Of a stretch of DNA of 64,000 nt, positions 58,975 through 64,000 are shown one piece after another (the stretch's first letter is position 1; every line of letters begins with the position of its first letter). The notes under the pieces are model-generated. The model was not told the DNA's origin. It worked only from the letters and a program-made list of their open reading frames with translations, and did not search any database. The stretch is from Phyllostachys edulis (lineage: Eukaryota > Streptophyta > Magnoliopsida > Poales > Poaceae). The position numbers were made by a program, and so were the translations under genes. The DNA is taken from assembly GCA_036346405.1 (NCBI GenBank), contig CM070546.1:98338826-98402825 (forward strand), in the 5' to 3' direction.

Positions 58975-59907
58975 GATTCCAATGACGAATCAACCGACTC
59001 CGACTCCGACTCCGATGAGTCCCCCAAGAAGAAGGGACTCGTTGGCATCGCCATCGTGGAGGCTCCATCGCTATTCTCTACTCCCACTTACCTCATGGCA
59101 AAAGGAGATAAGGTAAAATCCATTAATGATAGTGAACCTTCTTATGATGAATTAATGGATATGCTTGAAGACTTGAATGAATATCTTGGAAAGGAAATGT
59201 CAAAATATAAAGTCTTAAAGAGAGAGCATATCTCTCTAAAATATTATTATGAGGAGCTAAAGAAAGCTCATGACTTGCTTATCCAAGAAAATTCAAGCAA
59301 GTCTTGCTTTAGTGTAGGAATTACATGTGATATTATTGATGAAATGCCTAGTGTAGAAATTGCTAAGACTAGTGCATCTACTTCATATAATGATCCTATT
59401 GCTATGCCATGTTGCTCTAGTATTAACTCTAATCATGATAATGCTAAGTCTCCTGATGCAAAGCTTGTTATTGAAAACAATGAGCTAAAAGAGCAAGTGA
59501 CCAAGCTAAGAAAAAGCTTGGAACGGTGCTTCAAGGGTAAAGCTACCCTTGACAAGCTTTTAAGTAAGCAAATGTGCTCATTCAATGAGGAAGGACTTGG
59601 GTATGTGCCCAAGAAAGGTAAGAAACTGGTAAACAAGCCCACAAGATTTGTTAAGCAAAATGGTAAGTACTGCCATAAGTGCCGGAAAATAGGACATTTG
59701 CAACAAGCTTGTCCTATTCGTAAGACTCCATCTTTTGGTATATATGATTCATGTTATATGCTTAGAAAGACTAAGGATGGTAAAGTAATTGCTAGATTTG
59801 TTGGCACTTCAATTTTAGGCGCTAAAAAGAATGCTATTTAGGTGCCTAAATCCTTAGTCACTAACCTCCAAGGACCCAAACAAATTTGGGTATCTAAAAG
59901 AACTTGA
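58975..59907 (+). pseudogene. gag: S2 gag, second part with second zinc knuckle
   Basis: Same frame as the first gag part. An acidic Ser/Asp repeat follows the TGA directly. After MAKGDKVKSI come a coiled-coil-like stretch and a second CCHC knuckle (CHKCRKIGHLQQAC) near 59670. A TAG at 59839-59841, where S1 has a tryptophan codon, and a final TGA at 59905-59907 end it. The open piece 59056-59841 is 261 codons. Confidence 0.8.
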
Positions 59908-59921
59908 TTCTTATTTTGTAG

Positions 59922-62900
59922 GTGAACTATAAAACCGGTGGGAGACATTGGGTGCTTGATAGTGGATGCACTCAACATATGACCGGTGATAGAAAGATGT
60001 TCACCATATTATAGAATGGTAAAGGAGATGACAAGATCACATTTGGTGATGGTAGCAAAGGAAAGGTAATAGGATTGGGTAAAATTGTTATCTCAAATGA
60101 CCTTTCCATTTCCAATGTATTTTTAGTAGAATCATTAAATTTCAACTTGCTATCCGTGGCTCAAATTTGTGATCTTAGATTAATTTGCTCATTCTCCAAT
60201 GAAGGTGTTACAATTTCAAATGCAAAAGATAGCTCTTTAGTTTTCAAAGGTTTTAGATTTGAAAATCTTTATTTGGTTGATTTTACTTCAAATGAATCAT
60301 GCTTAAAAAGTTGTTTAATTGCAAAAACCTCATTGGGTTGGCTTTGGCATAGAAGGCTAGCTTATGTTGGAATGATTCAACTTAAAAAGCTTTTTAAATA
60401 TGATTTAGTTATTGGCTTGAAAGATGTGAAGTTTGAGAAAAATAGACTTTGTAGTGCTTGTCAAGCCGGTAAACAAGTCGCTAATTCTCATCCTTCCAAG
60501 AGTATCATGTCGACTTCTAGACCATTGGAACTCTTACATATAGATTTGTTTGGGCCAACAACCTATAAGAGTATCGAGGGTAATGGCTATTGTTTAGTCA
60601 TTGTGGATGATTACTCTAGATATACATGTGTATTCTTCCTAGATGACAAAGGTGAAACCTCCGGCATTTTCAAAAGTTTTGCAAAAAGGGCTCAAAATAA
60701 ATTTGATTTCAAAATTAAGAAAATCCGTAGTGATAATGGTTCCGAGTTCAAAACTACTAAAGTTGAAGACTTTTGTGATGAACTTGGAATAAAGCACGAA
60801 CTTTCCACAACCTATACTCCGGAGCAAAATGGAGTTGTAGAAAGGAAAAATCGTACATTAATTGAAATGGTTAAGACAATGCTTGATGAGTATAATACTT
60901 CCGATAACTTTTGGGCGAAAGCCATTAACACCGCTTGTCATGCCATAAATCGTCTTTATTTGCATCGGCTTTTAAAAAAGACTTCTTAAGAGCTTCTTGT
61001 TGGAAGAAAACCAAACATTTCTTATTTTCGTTTATTTGGTTGCAAATGTTATATTTTGAAAAAGGGTGTCCGTCTTTAAAAATTTGCAATTCGTTGTGAT
61101 GTTGGTTTCTTGCTTGGTTATTCTTCAAATAGCAAAGATTATCGTGTCTTTAACAAAAACTCCGGTTTAGTTGAAGAAAGACACGATATGCAATTTGATG
61201 AAACTAATGGCTCTCAAGAAGAGTATGAGAACTTGGATGATATAGGCGATGAAGCCTTAAGAAAAGCAATGGAGTATACGCAAATAGGGGATGATGTAGG
61301 CGATGAAGCCTTAAGAAAAGCAATAGAGTATACGCAAACAGGCAACATCAAGCCCGAAGACAATCCATCATCTTCCATTTAAGTTGAACCTCCTACCTCT
61401 TCCACAAATCAAATTCAAATTGATGAAGAGGACAATAAGGAAGATGATCAACCATCCAACCTACCACCAAGAATTCATAATGCTATTGCAAAAGATCATC
61501 CAATAAACCAAATATTGGGTGACGTAAGTAAGGGTGTCCAAACTCGCTCTCGTGTCGCTTCTTTTGTCTTTTCTATTGAGCCAAAGCATGTAGAAGAAGC
61601 ACTTGATGATTCGGATTGGGTGAATGCAATACATGAAGAACTCAATAACTTCACCCAGAATGAAGTTTGGACATTGCTGGATCAACCCAAGAGACACAAC
61701 GTTATTGGTACAAAATAAGTCTTTAGGAACAAGCAAGATGAGAATGGTATGGTTGTAAGAAACAAAGCAAGATTAGTCACTCAAGGTTACTCACAAGTCG
61801 AAGGTTTGGATTTTGGTGAAACCTTTGCTCCCGTAGCTAGGCTTGAGTCAATTCGGATATTACTTGCTTTTGCATCATGCTTTGATATTAAATTATTTCA
61901 AATGGATGTTAAAAGTGCTTTCATAAATGGTAAAATATCCGAACTTGTCTTTATTGAACAACCGCCTGGTTTTGAAGATCCTAAAAATCCAAATCATGTC
62001 TATAAACTCTCCATAGAGCTCTATGGTCTTAAACAAGCTCTTAGAGTATGGTATGAACGCCTTAGAGATTTTATAGTCTCAAAAAGATTTAAAATTGGGA
62101 AAATTGATTCAACTTTATTTACTAAAGTCTTGAATGATGATTTCTTTGTTTGTCAAATTTATGTTGATGATATTATTTTTGGGTCTACTAATCAAGATTT
62201 TTGCAAAGAATTTGGTGATATGATGTCTAAGGAATTTGAAATATCCATGATAGGAGAATTAAGCTATTTTCTTGGACTTCAAATCAAGCAACTCAAAGAT
62301 GGAACCTTTGTAAGCCAAATAAAGTATGCAAAGGATTTGATCAAAAAATTTGGCATGGAGGATGCAAAATACATCAAGACTCCTATGGCAACCAACGGTC
62401 ATCTCGACCTAAATGAGGGAGGTAAATCGGTAGATTTAAAGCTTTATAGGTCTATGATTGGTAGCTTCCTTTATCTTACCGTATCTAGGTCCGATATTAT
62501 GTTTAGTGTTTACATGTATGCACACTTTCAAGCAACTCCAAAAGAGTGTCATTTAATGGCCATAAAAAGAATACTAAGATATTTAAAGTATTCCTCTAGC
62601 ATTGGCCTTTGGTTCCCCAAAGGTGCTAAATTTGATTTAATTGGATATTCGGATTCCGATTATGCGGGTTGTAAAGTGGATAGAAAAAACACATCGGGTA
62701 GTTTTCAATTCTTAGGAAGATCTTTAGTATCATGATCATCCAAGAAACAAAATTTCGTAGTTTTATCCACCGCCGAAGCCGAATATGTTTCCGCGGAAAG
62801 TTGTTGTGCTCAATTGCTATGGATGAGGCAAACTTTGATGGATTATGGAATTAAATTTGATAAAATGCCTCTTTTGTGTGATAATGATAGTGCGGTGAAA

Positions 62901-63113
62901 ATAGCCAATAATCCTGTCCAACACTCAAGAACCAAGCATATAGATATTTGCCACCATTTCTTGAGAGATCATGTGAGCAAGGGAGATATTGAAATTAGCC
63001 ACATCCAGATCGAAGACCAATTAGCGGATATTTTCACCAAACCATTAGATGAAGGCCGCTTTTGCAAATTGAGGAATGAATTAAATGTCATAGACTATTC
63101 AAATGTTGGTTGA
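59922..63113 (+). pseudogene. pol: S2 pol: protease, integrase, RT, RNase H (several stops)
   Basis: The pol frame opens directly after a TAG at 59919-59921. Protease has LDSGCTQHMTGD, with a stop soon after at 60012. Pre-integrase (WHRRLAYVGM) and integrase (DLFGPTT, VDDYSRYT, RSDNGSEFK, ERKNRTLIEM) lie in 60075-60989. RT has VRNKARLVTQGYSQ, QMDVKSAF and IYVDDIIFGST near 62160. RNase H runs to TGA at 63111-63113. Stops also lie at about 60987, 61076, 61379, 61716 and 62733. The linker between integrase and RT carries a 54-bp in-frame tandem duplication. Confidence 0.88.
61236..61343 (+). repeat. 54-bp in-frame tandem duplication in the S2 integrase-RT linker
   Basis: GATGAT(A/G)TAGGCGATGAAGC occurs at 61236 and 61290, exactly 18 codons apart. 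S1 has a single copy at the matching place. Confidence 0.88.
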
Positions 63114-64000
63114 ACTCTTGCCTCATGCATTTTACTTCACTTGGTGTTATTTGAAGTCTTTTATGAAAGTATTTTCAAAATATTTATTAAAGATTACTAT
63201 GTTCTTAAAAATTATGTTCCTAGATAGACATTAGTCTATTCAATGCATAATGATCCTAAATGGTATTTATTTGAGTGCAAAACTAAGGATCATTTGCAGA
63301 TCTTTCAAAATCCAAAGTCTTCCCTGAAAGTTCCAGGATAATCGGAACTACCGGCGGGTTAAGCGTGGTACGACCGTAGTGCAGTACTACTGGCGCTATA
63401 ACCACGGTACTACCGGCGGTATCATGGCAGAACTACCGCGTCGGTTGGTAAATGGGCATTAGCTGTCGTGTGGTTTCTGTAACTCTTCACCTTTTACCAC
63501 CGAACGATTCGACCGTATCGCTCTCACCATTTCACTTTCTCTCAGCTTCTCTCTCTCTCTCACCGAAGAACCAAATCCACTCTCAAATCCTCAAAGTTCT
63601 TCGGCCATTTGTCGATTCCTGTTAATTCCTTGCATCTTTAGGGTTTTTCTCCTTCAATCCTCAAGGTAAAAACCCTTTTCTTCTTCTTCGTTTTACCCGG
63701 ATTTGGAACCCTAGGTCACATTTAGGGTTAATCTTGAAATGTGGATGATTTGGTTAGTTCTACTTGGGCAAATAAACAAAATTGATGTGTTATGATGATT
63801 ATACATCTACTCTATGGATTCACTCCATAAGAAACATAAAAACTCTCAGTCAAATCCTTGCCCTAGAACTCAGTTTGGAAAAGTGGTACCACCGCTCCTT
63901 GAGTGTGGTACTACCGCGATGCGGTCATACCAGCCATAGAACGGCGGTATTACCGATTTTCCTGACAGAAATAGAAATATCATTCCTTTCAAAATTAATT
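63114..64000 (+). promoter_or_regulatory. S2 pol-ORF3 spacer with leader and putative donor
   Basis: It contains the palindrome CGGTACTACCG (63405-63415), a CT-repeat leader near 63550, and a donor context (CTCAAG|GTAAAA, GT at 63666-63667). Beyond this, intron-like AT-rich sequence runs to the window end. The layout matches S1 13255-14191. ORF3 itself lies outside the window. Confidence 0.5.

Larger units (their letters stand above)
56239..64000 (+). mobile_element. Sirevirus copy S2, right part beyond the window
   Basis: It is related to S1: the same TGAAAGCATCTAGG LTR start, PBS, gag and pol, and the same pol-ORF3 spacer layout. The visible part holds the 5' LTR, gag, pol and the start of the ORF3 leader. 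Stops occur, but far fewer frameshifts than in S1. It is the youngest layer of a nest: C2 holds G1, and G1 holds both G2 and S2. Confidence 0.92.

Overview
The window is nuclear DNA of a grass (Poaceae). The one clear host gene is a phytochrome-interacting bHLH factor that, from memory, matches rice OsPIL15. It has plant-type introns, and almost everything else is the nested LTR-retrotransposon landscape usual in large grass genomes. No bacterial genes, tRNA, rRNA or CRISPR features were seen.

Left part (1-21369). The window opens in the end of a CACTA DNA transposon (end at 823) that holds two (TA)n microsatellites and a hairpin. A GC-rich island and a diverged 320-bp tandem duplication follow. 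From 3114 to 20333 lies a large non-autonomous Ty3/gypsy-like LTR element: LTRs of 372 and 364 bp, target-site duplication (TSD) ATACC, no recognisable gag-pol, and four GC-rich tandem arrays. A complete 11.3-kb Ty1-copia Sirevirus-type element (6638-17919, TSD GAGTC) has landed inside one array. It has 1.48-kb LTRs, degraded gag and pol, a 372-codon third ORF and repeated polypurine tracts.

Middle (21370-35526). A second Sirevirus-like element of another family lies on the minus strand (21370-33032). An 832-bp AT-rich MITE-like element (TSD TTA) splits its RNase H region. Intergenic DNA follows, with a 283-bp tandem duplication and a probable upstream 5'UTR region of the host gene.

Host gene (about 34.6-40.4 kb). 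The PIL15-like gene is intact through its APB phytochrome-B-binding motif and bHLH domain. A 2.2-kb non-autonomous copia-like element (35527-37714, TSD GGCAA) sits within 240 bp of the start codon, apparently inside a 5'UTR exon. The start codon appears to be split by an intron, and a stop codon lies exactly at the last exon-intron junction.

Right part (41328-64000). A small-LTR copia element (41328-46001, minus strand, TSD TTATA) has a readable pol but no recognisable gag, plus a possible DUF1618-type host gene fragment. A relative starts at 47263 and is broken at 48231 by a long gypsy-type LTR sequence. That sequence is interrupted by a 4,675-bp solo-LTR-like element (51322-55996, TSD AAAAC) and then by another Sirevirus (56239 to beyond the window end) related to the first one. 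The result is a four-deep nest.

The two related Sireviruses share three features: an in-frame TGA after the first gag zinc knuckle, a splice-acceptor-like gag/pol junction, and a CT-rich leader with a putative intron ahead of ORF3. All coordinates were read by eye, so boundaries may be off by a few bases, and family names rest on recognition rather than database searches.
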